In this document: piece by piece, positions 14,863-29,900 of the stretch
How positions within the stretch are numbered: position 1 is the stretch's first letter
Layout: each line of letters opens with the position of its first letter
Source of the DNA: Symsagittifera roscoffensis
Lineage: Eukaryota; Xenacoelomorpha; Acoela; Convolutidae
Assembly: GCF_963678635.1 (NCBI RefSeq)
Contig: NC_087067.1
Location: 38,140,686-38,200,685 of the forward strand
Length of the DNA: 60,000 bases
Direction of reading: 5' to 3'
The notes under the pieces: generated by a model
The model's input: the letters and a program-made list of their open reading frames with translations, nothing else
Databases searched by the model: none
Told to the model about the DNA's origin: nothing
Program-made: the position numbers and the translations under genes

Positions 14863-14996
14863 GCCTCGATGCATGAGTTATTGTCAAGTCTGAAGCTCAA
14901 GAATCCGCACTACGTCAGATGTATTAATCCAAATGCAACTAAGTCTCCGAGAAATTTTGTGGACGAAACTGTGACTGCTCAAGTGCGATATTTGGG
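14863..14996 (+). CDS. Myosin I exon: end of motor, actin-binding/strut side
   Basis: After the acceptor 'gaatttaag' the frame reads ASMHELLSSLKLKNPHYVRCINPN and ends QVRYLG at the donor 'gtaaga' (phase 2). 'NPHYVRCI.PN' is one of the most conserved strings of all myosin motors, and FxASM..L..L is usual just before it. Upstream exons are not in the window. Confidence 0.93.
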
Positions 14997-17900
14997 GTAA
15001 GATGTGGATGAGTTGTAAACGTGATTTGTGTAAATTGGACAGTTGAAATACGTTGCTGTTCATTAGCTTAATTCTTCGTCAGTGTTTTTGTTAATCGAAT
15101 CTTATTTTTAGTAAAAATTGATTTGGGCTTTAAAGAGAAAAAAACATGACTAAAGTTCAGAAAAAAATGTGTGGTAGGGTTGAAAACTATTGATGGCTAC
15201 CAAATTACCAGGGATTTTATCAGATTACCTTAATTAAATAAATAGGTTTGTTTAGAAATTAGTCAGTTTTTTGTTATTTGTATATTTTTTTGGTGTTCTA
15301 TGCAAATTTGACTTCGAAATGACAAAATATTTTCATGCTGTAGATTGGTCGAGAATGTGCAAGTGCGGCGCGCTGGCTTCGCCTACAGACAGAAGTACGA
15401 GGCATTTGTGCAGAGGTAAACAAATCCAGTTTTTCGATGCTGTGCTATGCTATAGTCACGCTTTGATTCTTCTGGTGGTTGGATTAATTCTATCAAAAAA
15501 GCACCAAGCATAAAATGTTTATGAAATTTAAAGAGCTGTAAGGGCATATATTTTTTCTTAAAATTCGAAAGTTGAAGTTTTTTCCAAGAACAAGCCTGTA
15601 TTTTTTCTGTTTCCTTGCGTTCATTACAATTTTCCAACTGTCAATTGGTTATATTTATTGAGCTTCTGTTTGCAATGATAGATAAAATTTTTCTTTTGCT
15701 GGAAATTTTGTCAAAAATCAAATTGAATATTATGATAATTTTCAAAATAAAGCGAGCGTTTTTGGGCCCTGCAACAGAAAAGACCAGCAGCCTTGGTCCG
15801 TTTGCATAATTTGAAAAGTGTTTGTTTGAATTAATGAACATGGATTGCTTGTAACAGATACAGAATGCTGTCGAGTCACACTTGGCCCAAATGGAAGGGA
15901 GCGCCTAAGGACGGTGCAGTGAGGATTCTGAAAGCGGTGCATCTGCAGACGGGCGAGAGGGAGATTGCTCTGGGCACCACCAAGATATTCCTCAATGACC
16001 CACAGACAGTGAGTGCACAGTTGTACGTGTTTGGGTCAACAATTGAATGAGGTTCAATTTGAGCATTGTCTATTAAGAGTGAAGAACGTAGTGAATACTC
16101 TAATATAGGTCTTGCTATTTGGTTTTTTTTTTCAGAAAAAAATCTGAAAAAATGCTTTAATAACTACAGATGTGCATTCATACACATTGATGCATTTATG
16201 AATGCACTTAGGTATATATGCATTTTATGAGTTCAATTGAAATTCATCTACTGAAAGAGACGTAATTAGCACTCTCCAAAAACGAACGTGGAAATGGCGC
16301 GAAAAAACGTGAACGGTTTCTAGTTTCAAAACTGGAATTTAATTTTTAGATTTCCAGCGGAATAAAAGCTTTACCTATTGATCCAGTTTTCTCAAATTGG
16401 GTCAAGGTTATCAGAAAATCGCCAGTCATAAATCGTTCTAGAAATTCAAAGAGCTCAAACTCAAAGGGCATCCATTTCTTTGATTTCCGAATGTTTTTTT
16501 TTTTCATGTTAACTTGCGTTCATTACTCTTTTCCAATCTATTGGCTATGTTATTAGTGGAACCTGATCTAAACTATATTTTATGATTGGATAAATTAGAT
16601 ATTTTACCACTGTAAAGTATTTAATATTAACCAATCATGATCCATCTAACTAACAACCCACTTATTTGTAAGTGCTGAAATTACTTGTAATTTCAGCACC
16701 AGAGAGATTTGAATTTAACTTAGAAATTAGTTGCCTCTCCAAGAGAACTTCAGCAGCCGCAATAAACCAGTATACCCTAGATCTATTGAGCCTAGCAGAG
16801 ACTAGTTAAACAACCTGAGACTAGATAGTATAAGAGTAAGATTAGGATCGGTATTAGACTAAGAAGTTGCACGAATCTATCCGGCCGAAAATAAGATAGT
16901 GTGACGAGCAGACGGTGTACCCTATCCGAAATTACTCTATGAGTTAACCACATCGGTCCTAACTCATCTGGTGCGACCATAAGTCTCGAACAAGACCTTA
17001 ATAGCTTAGAATTAACCAAAAATAGATTAGAATTTAGACAAAACATTTTCAAAATGTTATACGACGATAATTTAATCGAAATGTCTCTACGACTCAATAG
17101 ATCAGAGCCAATATTCCGAACGATAACAGAACTAGCCGGAATCGTAAGAAGACCTCGAACCAGAGATGACATACGACAAAGTAGAAACTTACCATATAGT
17201 TATATGATAGTACGGCAAAAGCCAACACAAACTTTTATATTTAGAATTTTATTAGCAATGAATTTAGATTTTCATTTGCAAACATTAAATCTTGAAGTCA
17301 ATCTTCATGATCATTTCAGGCGCTAAACAAAATTATTAATATACAATAACGATTGATAAAAAGATCTCAGATCGTTTTCCTAAATTCTGCAGTATTATAT
17401 AAAACATGTTTGGAAAATATTTATTGAAAATCAAAACAAAAATTAGTAGCATGACAATAAATTGTTACTAATCATAAAATCATCAGTTATCCCAGCTTCA
17501 TCACCTAAACATAACAGCAATCATAAGCTCACTAATATCATTAAAACACTAAATCTTTTTCTTAAACAAATTTAAACCATTTTAAACTTAAATTCACTTA
17601 ATTTTAAAATCAGATCATCAAGGCTTATCCTTGGATCTTAATTAATTTTCTATTTCACTAAATTTAAAACTTGATCATCAAGGCCTATCCTTGGATCAAA
17701 AAGAACAATTTTGTTCTCCCCCACCCACTTAGCAAGTGTCTAACGACCTCAAACGTCGATTCACTATCCAACCCTTTCAAAAAACCTAAGACTAATAGAA
17801 ATTTTTGAACAAAACTAATCATTCAAATTAGGATAAACAGTGAAGAACTTCGGTTATTCATCCTTCACTTGAACCCTCCTCTTACCAGACCCAGGATAAA

Positions 17901-20900
17901 TCTTAGACTTAGTAAGTTTAAAATAGTATCTAACGAACTACTTGCGTTCTAATTATACCTGAACCTTGTGGATCGATTTACTATTCTCCAACCCTTGAAC
18001 ACAATCACTACCCCTAAGTAAGATTAAGTAAGTTAACACCTTAGCTTATATTAGCCACGAGAAAGTAAAAAATCATTCTTTGGAATCGATATATCTTTCT
18101 CTCCAACCCTGAACAAATAGACCCAGGTTAAGCTAACCAAAAAAAATCGTAAGGACTAACAGTTTAAGAAAGTAGAAATCATCTAACAACTTTTTGCATC
18201 CCTCATCCTAAACCTTATGTCATTTAAAAATCTAGGAAATAAACAAACAATTGTTTTACACAACTGTGAAATAGATAACAAAAAATACGATCTTGTAATC
18301 ACACCTCATACACAAACAGTTGGATATATTAGAACAAAACGACTAACAATAAAAAGAAAAATAATAAACAAACAAAGACAAATCACACGAAAAAGATTTT
18401 CAAAAAATAGAAACGCATTTTCAGAATCAGAAGCCAGCAATTTAGATGAACTTTATAAATTAAAAGAATCAATTGATAAAAATTGTCCCATTCACGATCA
18501 ATTATATTTTTCCGACTCAGAAACAACTTCAAATTCATCAAAAAGAGGAAAAAGAAGAATAAAAAACAATATAAACACAAACCAGTACACTTGTATAATT
18601 GGAATCAACCAATTAGACACATCGATAGTTACTTATTAACAGTCATTAAACGAAAAAATGAGCGAAACACACACTCCAAGTGAAGATAGTCCAGATGACG
18701 ACGATATCTACCCCTTCCTCGTAGATGCACCCGATAATAGAGGACAACACGATCTTTGCAAGAACTTACTCCTAAATTTGTTTGAACCCGGAATTAGCCC
18801 ATGTAAAGCAGAGTTCCCAGATGTAAAAATCAAAAGACAAATTATTGATCATTACCTGAAAGATATATGTAATTTAACACAACAATACGGAATCTACACC
18901 ATAGAATTCAGTACACCAAACCCGAATCACCACAAATATGTAATTCAAACAGACGATCTTGACTTAGAATTTTCAAAAGTATTCTTAGAATATATAAAAA
19001 GCATACAATATCATAACTCACAAAGAGCAAACTCCATATTTACTAATGAAGTTTTTGCAATAATATATAGTTATATTTCAATATTAGAAAATGAAATCCC
19101 AATCCCAAATGTCTCACCGACGGAGACATCCAAACATATAAAGGTACGACATGAAATCACACTATTTACAACTTTCCTACATATAATTAAAGAAAATTTT
19201 ACTAAAGACGAAGTTTCACAACATACAAAACATGACTTACAAAAAATTTTGGCATGGTTTACAATAGATTATTTCACACATAATATAGATTTAATTTCAC
19301 AAGCAAGAAAAAATTTCAGACCTCAAAATTCAAACGATGATACCGCCGTCACAGAACAATCAGACTACGTTTGGGACCCCGAATGGTCTCATCATGCATT
19401 CATAAATATCCCACAATCAATCTCAAGTCAAGCAATAAGTACAATATCTTATACAAGAGATTATGTAAGAGTAGTACCTTTAACCATTGATGCAACACCG
19501 TTCAACCGTCATACACAACGCAAACCTAAATGGAACTAGGAATCTTACACAACAAGATATTCAAACACCATCACACTTCATAAATGAAGAAATCGTCCAA
19601 ACAACAACAACTACACAACAAAGTATTTCACCGATACGTCCAAATTTAACAACACCAAAAAATACAAACACTTCACTAGCACAAGTAACTTTACAATCAA
19701 CCGTTAAACCTTCGGTTGCTCCAAAATATTCACAAATGGATTATCAAACATATAGACCTATGACAGTACCGTCAAAAACACGAAGAACGTTCACAAGAAA
19801 CACTTTTGCAGAACACAATTATAATTACGCACATTCATCAAAAACAAACTATCCCCCACGAAAAAATAATAATAATCAGATAAGATCTCAATATTGGGAT
19901 AACCCAATGGCAACAACCAACTCAGTAAATTTTCAAACTAACTCACATCCACAGGATCGTGGTGAAAATTACCCATTCTTTCAACAAAATAAAAATAAAA
20001 AGCAAGCACCTCATCATACGGATTATTTATCCTCCGATGATGATTATTTACAACCAGATATATTTGCACCATATACTCAAGAATATCGCGGACAAGGAGT
20101 GCAAAAACCACATACATATCATAGAATTTTTTCTCCACATCCAACAGATACACAAAATCAACAACCAATACAAATGCAAAACCCAACTAATACACAATCT
20201 TTTCAACCAATTCAGCCACAAAACCCAATGTTTACACACTCGTATCAACCAACTCAAATGCAAAATGAAATACCACTCCCATATTACCTTCAACAACACG
20301 AAATAACAAAAAATCAACTTTCAAATTTTTCACAAATGCCAAATGCCGCAGAATCACTACAAATGACAATGAATCCATACCTTATGGGTGGATCATCAAT
20401 AACATCAAACAAACCATTAATGGTATTCACAGGAACAGACCCTGAATATTCTGTAGAAGATTATTTAAATGCAGTAACAGCAAATTTAATTTTAAATATA
20501 GGACCTGAACCAATTAATACACCACTACATCAAAATTGGATACATCGACGCACAGCGTTGATAGAAACAACCTTAGATGGCGCAGCCCAAAAATGGTTTT
20601 CAGTATTGCCAATAGAAATAAAATCAAATTGGAAAAGATTTACACAAGAATTTTCAAAAATGTTTGACTCCGAAAGAAATAAACAAGACCAAAGAGTTTT
20701 ATGTAATGAAATTCGTAGATTACCAAATGAAACCATCAAACAATTAGCAGTACGTATCGAAACACTAGTTCGAAAAGCATATTCATTAAATACACATGAC
20801 TACAAAAACACAAAGATGACAGAAATTTTAATGATGACCTTAACACCTCAATTAAGGAAAATAGCAATAAAAAAGAGAGCATCTCATCCTTCCTCAATTC

Positions 20901-23900
20901 GAGAACCCGATTTAGATTTTCGAAAACTAGTAGACAAACTAGAGCAAGCGGAAATCACAATGAAGTTTGAAGAAACAGAAAATCTGAAGTTACAATATGT
21001 TAATCGAATTGAAACAAATACCACAAATATCAATAACATACAGGAATCAGATACAGACCTCGTTGCAAAAATCACTGAATTACTAAATATTTATGAAAAA
21101 CATCCAAACTTTAAAGGCAAACCATCTTTCAAAAATGGTGTAATTATTGCCGACGATACGGACATAGTATTTCTGAATGTAGACAAAAACAACAGGATAA
21201 CCAAAACAAACCTCAAAAATATAAAGAACCAAATAAATCATTCTATCAATACATGAAGAAAGATCAAAATCTACCAAACAAAAATGTATACAGCAACAAC
21301 AGTTCAGGAAAACCACTTCCGAACAATACCAATTACACGAGAAATCAATCACCATATAACTCAAGTTATAGAGGAAGATCACCAGAACGAAGAAATACAC
21401 AAAATTCTTCACAAAATCATTACAATCGACCAAATAGTCGAAATAACTACTCCAGATCAAATTCAAATACGACACAATTTGTTTCTAGATCTAATTCTCA
21501 ATCAAACACAAGAAATAAATACTATCCAAACAATCAATCACGAAACTCATCATATAATATAATAGAAATAGAAGTTATTCGAACAACCGAAATCAGAATT
21601 ACCCGAACAATCGATCAAGAAATAACTCATGTAACAGATCAAACTATCACAGATCAAACGATAATTATCAAAACAGATCACGAAATGATTCACAAAATCG
21701 ACATTCAAGTTATAATAATCGATATAGAAATTATTCTCAATCACCACATAGAAATAATAACCATTATAATAATTCTAAACATCGCCACAGAAGTAGTACA
21801 CCCAAACATCAAAGACATATTAATCAAGTACAATCAAATGAAGAAACAACATCAGACCCCCCAGGTATTGATGACACAGGAAATAACGAACTACAACTAA
21901 ATCAAATAAACTGTGGATCATCAGACACAGAAAGTGATACAGAAAACACTCTCTCCATAAATATGATAGCAGTCGAAAACGACTACGAACCTATTATATA
22001 TGAACAACCTTTTTCATCACATATATATGAAAATCAATTAGAACTCCTTCACAATTATTATATTGAACCCATCCATACTACACAAACGGCACAAGAAGCT
22101 AACGAAATCGACACTGTAAATAAAACCAATGAAAATGACAAAACAAAATGCTTGAATACAAATCACATCTACCAAAACGTACAAAAAGAACAACCCAAAG
22201 AAAAAATTTGGACAATACCATTTCTTTTAGAAAGTCCAAGAAACAAAGAATTTCAACCACCAGATCTTGAAATTGATTTTTTAATTGATTCAGGAGCAGA
22301 ATCAAACATAATTAACATTCCCACATGGAATGAAATCAAAACATTACACCCAAAATTAACGCCTCTTGCAACCTCCAGTAAACTAGCAACAGCACAAGGA
22401 TCAACATTAGTAAACTATGGAAAAGTTCAATTATTTTTTCTCCCCACAAGAACAATGGAGCAAAATAAAATTTTAAACAAACCATTTAAACAAATATTTC
22501 ATATCACTGATATTAAACACAATATCATTGGAATACCATTTATCTCTAAATATATACCAACAATCAACATCTTGAATAGTAAAATACTAATCAAAGATAA
22601 GTACACAAAAACAAAAAATACAGCCTTAACATTTTTTCAAAGATTAAATAAACAACCACCATTCTTTTCAAAATTTTATCCAATTTATAACCAACAATGA
22701 AAACACCTGAAACCACTATCAGGAAACATATATAATTTTTCAATAAAACAAGTTCACCAATATGATAAAAATCAAAATAAACAACAACTCTATATGTCAG
22801 ACATTGAATTCAAACCTATCCATAAGTTTTTCAAAATCACAATTTCATCCATAAAATATTTGAAAATTATCGAATTCAGATATCATTTCGTTACATGTAT
22901 ACAACAATACACCGTATCAAGTAACATTACCCTTAGGACTTTTAGGATATTGCGAAACCAACGCTACAATATCACCAATACATGAAAAAGCATACCGCGT
23001 AAATAATATACTCCAATTATTAGATATTTGTCAATCCACAATTCTTAACGAAGAACTATCCATAAATAATATAATAAGTAATGAAAAAAGAAATACAGAT
23101 TATTTCACAAAAACCCCATATTTCAAACCTACATTCAACATAAATAACTATACAGAGGATCAACAGAAATTTTTAACAATGTTTAACTTTCAACATTCAC
23201 AAATAACACAAGACGAATTTGATAAGTTAGCCAAACAGCTAATAAAATATTCATCAGTCTATGCAACATCCAAATTTGATGTTGGCAAAATTAGTTCATC
23301 TTTACATCTCCCATTAAAACCTGACGCAGTTTTCAAAAAACAAAGAGCAAGTAAAGTACCAATTCATTTACACGATAAAGTGAACAGATTACTCGATATT
23401 TTAGAGCAATACAAAATTATCTCACCGGTAAACAAAGAAGAACAACCAAAGGGTAACACATTTATCAACCCTGTTATCATCCTAGCAAAAGGAGAATCAT
23501 TAAAAATAGTTCTAGACGCTAGATATCTTAATTCACTAATAGACGAATCAAAATGCAATTGGCCTATTGAACCAATACAAGTTATTTTAACAAAAATAAA
23601 CGGAAAATACTTTACAACCGCAGATATGAATAGTGCATACAATCAAATGCCACTAGATGAACAATCGCGACGCTTAACACAATTTGTTATTGGAAATCAA
23701 CAATATGAATTCAACCGCCTATTCTATGGAATATCCATAGGACCAGCAGCATTTTCAGCTTTTATGAGTAAAATTTTTAGACCACTAATACTTGAGAAAA
23801 ACGCAATCACCTATTTAGACGATGTTTTTATGCAATCACAGAAAAAAGAAGAAATGTTAACAGTTTCAGAACACTATCACAAAATACTTCAGAACGAAAA

Positions 23901-26900
23901 TCTGAAGGCCGCCCCCGACAAGTCACACTTCTTTTTAACACGAGTTAAATTTTTAGGACATAATATAGAAAGAAAGACAATAACTCCATTAAAATCACGC
24001 ATTGATGCTATTCAAAAACTTCAACCACCAACAAACAAAAAGAAAATCCAAGAATTCCTTGGAATGTTAAATTTTTTAAGCAAATACGTTTATAAAATGC
24101 AATTATATTTAAGACCATTCTATAATATCCTCAGACAACAAAATAATTTTGAATGGAATACAGAACATCAAACACGATTTGAAGAAGTTAAAAAACTTCT
24201 AACTGAACAAATTTCAAATACAATTCCAGATCCAAATCAACCATTCTATGCAATGTGCGATGCTTCAAATTTTGGCATCGGCGCAGCATTATTACAATCA
24301 CACAATGGTACAAATAAAATGAACCTTATATCAGCAAATTCCCGATTATTTACTCAAGCAGAGCTACGACTCTCAACTTTAATGAGAGAATGTACAGCTA
24401 TAATTTATACACTTACAGAATATGAATTTCTGATACTTGGATCAAAACATCCAACAGTTCTATTCACAGATCACAAACCAAACATTTTTCTCTTTACACA
24501 AAAGTCAAACCCAAATCACCGAGTTTATAGATTTCAATTAATTCTAATGAAATTTCCAAACTTACATATAGTTTGGACAGCAGGAAAAAATCTTGCATTA
24601 CCAGATACATTAAGTCGAAATACACCACCTGAATTACTTACACGTAAAACCACAGTTGAAATACCCAAAAATATAAAATTTTACCTTGCAGAAAACGAAA
24701 CATCACCCCGACTAGAATGCAAATATGCAGTAAAAACCGACGTTGAACAATCACAGATAAATAACCTACAACACTTCCCACTTTACTTAGATTGCCAAAA
24801 TAACCACTACGAAGTTGATCTACTTGGAACATCAACTTTCAAACCAATTCCATACTCACAATGGATAAAAAATAACACCCAGCAAAAAAGAGTAAAACAA
24901 CACTCGCATAAAAAAGACCTTTTTCCGTTAATTGAAAAAGAAAATTTAACTGATAAAATAAATTTATCAGGACCACAAACAAACGATTCAAAATACACAA
25001 TAAATCAAGTTTTTGACCTCCATGACCCACTTGACACAATTCCTTTATCTCAATTAGAAATTGAAAACATTTTTCTCCCCCCAACAGATAAAATTACAAT
25101 TAATACCTTGAAGCAATATCAAAATCTTGACCCAGTAATTAGACAACTTAAATCATGGCACAAATATGAAACTAAACCCGTAAAGGCAGAAACCACAATT
25201 TTAGGAAATAAAACACTCCTCCGATATTTTCGAAAATTTAATAATACAACAATTAATGAAAACACAGACCTTCTAGACTACCAATTAAATGAATCTACAG
25301 TTCCCTGTCTCCCCTTAAGTATGATTCTCATAGCTTTTAACATTTCACATACACAAAACATTAAAGGACACTCTGGATCAGAGAAAACATATTCAAATTT
25401 TATACAAAATTTCTATTTCCCAAATGCACCAATTTGGATAAAAGTACTATGCAATGATTGTATAGTATGTCAGCTAAATAAAACTTATCCAAATCAAAAA
25501 CAAATAGCACAAAAACAAGATTTTAAAGGACAAAGTTTATACTTTAACCATCGTATCTCATTCGATACAAAAGGACCAATTTCACCATCATCTGAAGGAA
25601 ACTCCTGCATTATGGTAATTGTTGACGCATTTACACATTATGTAGCACTTAACCCAGTACCACATTGTAACGCTTATTACGCTTACACAACACTTTATGA
25701 ACACTGGATAGCCAAGTTCGGACTACCCGAAATTTTAGTCACAGACAACGGTACAGAATTCATAAATAATGAAATCATCACACTATGTCATTTATATAAC
25801 ATCAAACACAAACCACGTACATCTCATGCACCTTGGACAAACGGCTTAGTCGAAGGTATGAACCGTTCACTACAAGAATATCTTAGATGTATCATAAATG
25901 GAAATGACACAAGATACACCGAATGGTCAGCAGATGTAAAACTATTTCCCTTAGCATATAATTCACAAATCACGACAACTCTAGGAATGTCACCATATGA
26001 AATGGTTTTTAATCAAAAGCCACGCAAACCAATTATGTTTACAGCAAACTCTCATAAAAATGCACAAAGTCATTGTCAACCGAATAAAGACTCAATTTGT
26101 TATAACCTACCTTTACACACACATGATGAAGATCATTTTCATCACCCACAAATTCTTAAATTAGCCTCCGGTACACACACCGAATGGATTTTAAATAGAG
26201 ATAAAAAACACAATGAAATTTACCAAAAAGTAACAAAAAAGTTGTTACAAAGGCAAAACATTAATGAACAAATAAATTCACGCTTTACACCAGCCTCTGA
26301 TTTAAAAATTGGAACATTTGTTTTAATACCTAATTTTAACACTCAAAAAGGAATTTCTAAAAAATTACAACCCCTTCGTAAAGGAACATACCAAATAATT
26401 GCCAAACCCACTGACGTAACATATAAAATCACCGACTCAGACCAAAAAGAAATAGTTCAGCATCGAAACAATCTATTACCTTATTACCCAAAAGAATACG
26501 CACTACGCGAACTAACTCAATTATATTCTTTCACAGGTTTAAAAGTTATTCAAAATAACCCACATACAGAAAATGAAACAAAAGAACAACATGACATTCA
26601 CCTCGAAAACTAAAATAAAAAATCAACTACAACGAAAAACAATACAAAAAAGCTAGATCAAAATATACATCAAAAAGAAAGAAAAAATAGAAAAATGACA
26701 GAAAAAATTATACCACAAGAACAATTAGAGAAATCAGAACCTAGAGAGTCATCACGACTTGACAACTAAAATAAATATCACCATAATATCATAACCCTCC
26801 CTTATCTAATAACCCAAAGATCAACAATATTTCCCCAACTCAGACCTCAAATACCCCCCAAACAAAAATGTTAAAAAATTAGCCTAAAGTAAAAGAACGA

Positions 26901-29900
26901 CCATAATAAACTAGCCTAAAGTATAAAAATTTCAAAAATACCCCAGATCACTTGACAAATAAAAATAAAGTAAAAGAAGACCTCCCGAACACCATAAAAT
27001 TCGTCCCCAACAATTTTTCACACAACTCAACCCACTTGTCAAAAAACCAATAAATAATTCGACCACACTTGAAAATTGCCCCAAACAACAAAAAATGTTC
27101 GATCAAGAAGCCATTTTTTCAATGCTCTTCTCTCGATCAGTCAACTTAATACTCAACATTTTCGTAAACTTTTTAACAATATTTAAACTTTTATTCAGAT
27201 TTCTTTTTGATACCTTTGAAGCTTTTGTAATAATCTTAATCATTTTTTGCAATATTTTTTAAATTTCCTATTCCATATTTGAACTATACCTCCAACTCTC
27301 AAAAGCCATTGACCATATTCACAGGTACGAGACACAAAACTTATCTAAATGATACGAACCATTTTTAGTAGAACAGATATTTTTTTACTATTTGTAATTT
27401 TTATAACATTTTTATCATCCCTCATCTTGACAATCAATATGCAAATGTATAAAGAAGGCAGTCATAACAAAGCAACAATCCTTTTCATCCTTTTTCTAGA
27501 AGAATACTACAATAAACATAAATTTTTTCACTAAAAGAAATCAATAAAAAACCCTCAAAAATTGCTAACCAACAATCACACAGTCAGTCTTCACCGACAT
27601 CATCCCAAGAAAACCCGACACCACCTACAACTACCCAAAACCCCCAAACATCTACACGAATTTCTTTCCAAGATAACCCATATACCTTTGAAGAACGACA
27701 CGCTCGCTTATCTGAACCACTAGAACCAGTTCAACGACAAGCACCTCTAAGTGAACCAACATATAACTTGTACCCAACACTTCCACAAGAATTAAGTAGA
27801 ATACGAAATCTTAGTCAAAATCAAAATACAGTTGAAATAAATAGACAAATTATACATCCACGACGAAACAGAAATTTTCAAACCCCCCGAGTTCATTTTG
27901 ATATACCCCAATCCCCATCACAAAGTACTCCGGAAAACCCAATTGGTATATTACCAGAAACCCCTACGCTTCTTTCACAACGTAGCACCTCAAGTCTACC
28001 CTCAGATTACTTAGGTTCAACACCAACATCTGAACAAATCCGTGAAAATCCCTTTAACCCTCCAAACCAAACATCACGACTACCATATTGGACAACACAA
28101 TCATTCACACAAGGTGAACCCAATTTAATAAATGATCCATTAGATATTTCTACCGATAAGACAACATCATCATCACTACCAGAAACATTGTCACTACCAT
28201 CAACACCATCAATAAGCCAAATTTCACCGACACCTTTCCCTTTAAATTTCCCAAATAATCTCGACGCTAGATATCGAGAACAATCATCAACAAATATCCC
28301 TCTAAGATTAGACTGGAATACATTCACAGCACCCCCACCATTATTTGGACAGCACCCAGAAAGTAACCGACTCCACAACTGGGCACTTAATAGATTACAA
28401 TATAGACAAGATATCCACGAAGACATTCGTGATCATAACATCCAAATACTCCAACAAAATAGTCTACAATTAAAATTTGAAATCACAGTTAAACTAAACA
28501 ACATTGCTCAACATCCTTACCCATTAAACCCACCAAATATAACAGCTCAATCACTACCACCACCATTTATAACAACTGAAGTAATATATAAATACGACAG
28601 ATATACCAAAAAGACAATTGGTTACATCACATTTTATAACCCATATTCAGGATTATCATACACATGTATATTCTAAAAATATTAATTTTTCTCCAACTCT
28701 TTTTTCTAGTAATTTCCGATCAGAATATAAATCCTTCTCCCCGCACAGGACCCCGAGACTTATTAGTCACACATTACGATTGTGAAGAAAATGAACAAAA
28801 AACACTACACAAATATGCAATAAATCAAGTATCACAATGCGAAACAGAACCACAAGCTATAGAAACTACAAATGTAATAGCGACACTCTATTCAAAAGCC
28901 CGAGCAACAACAGTTATAGGATACAAATTCACAGCAACATTTTCCGAAAAGAAAGTACATTGTTCACAAGTCTCAAATGGAAATAAAAACCGACTTGACC
29001 ACGAATCATTCTACCAGAGTAATATCGAACGACTTTTACATCTCAATCCCGAAGATTGTAAAAACGAGTTACTCAGAATAAATATCACAAGAAATAAAAA
29101 GACCGACAGAAAATTAGTATATTTCCAACTTTTTTCAGATTCTGTACATCAAGCAGAACTTGAAAGATATCAAGGACATATAAAACTAGATGAAAAATAC
29201 CCATACAAAGGCGCACACGGAAGATTAACTTATGACATACACGATAAACACTGGATACCACACATTGGTATAAATAACCCATCAAACTGCAAAGCAGACA
29301 CAAAAAATAAAGGATATCAAGAAATAATGTTTTTAGATTGGAAAATACAACTCGAAAAAATACAACTCACACGAGATTTATCTGACAACACAATGATCTA
29401 TCAAGGAATTAGATTACCTTGTAAAAACGATCAAGGCTATTGTGACCCTACAACACGAACACAAGCAACTATTGTTTGGTTTCCCGAAGATACATGTACA
29501 ACAATTCAAGTAGCAAAAATACACGCTCGAATGATAAAATTTCACGAGAAATATTTTATACAATCAATTCCATATGAACAAGTAAATCCATCACGAAAAC
29601 AAAGTACTGATTTTAAAAACATCCACAATATAGAAAATAAATTGACACGTTTTCAGAATATTCTGAAAACAAAACACAATATTCTGAAATATTAGTTGAA
29701 TACGAAAAAGGTTTCGACATGACCACTGGAAAAATAAAAATTGACCCTTGTGCCACAAGTCATCCTCTAAACGAAGGAACATCATATATACCAGTCAATT
29801 TTCAAAAAATTTATGGTCAACCAGGTGGACATCTAAAGCCCCATGACACTAGAAGCACACGTTTACAAGAACTATCACTAATGAATAATTCTTATTTTGG

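Noticed and set aside
16792-17172. 126-codon minus-strand frame over the 5' LTR and leader
   Set aside because: It crosses the LTR border and runs against the element's transcription; a shadow.
19938-20317. Open frames on both strands inside gag
   Set aside because: By-products of the low-complexity Gln/Asn/Pro part of gag.
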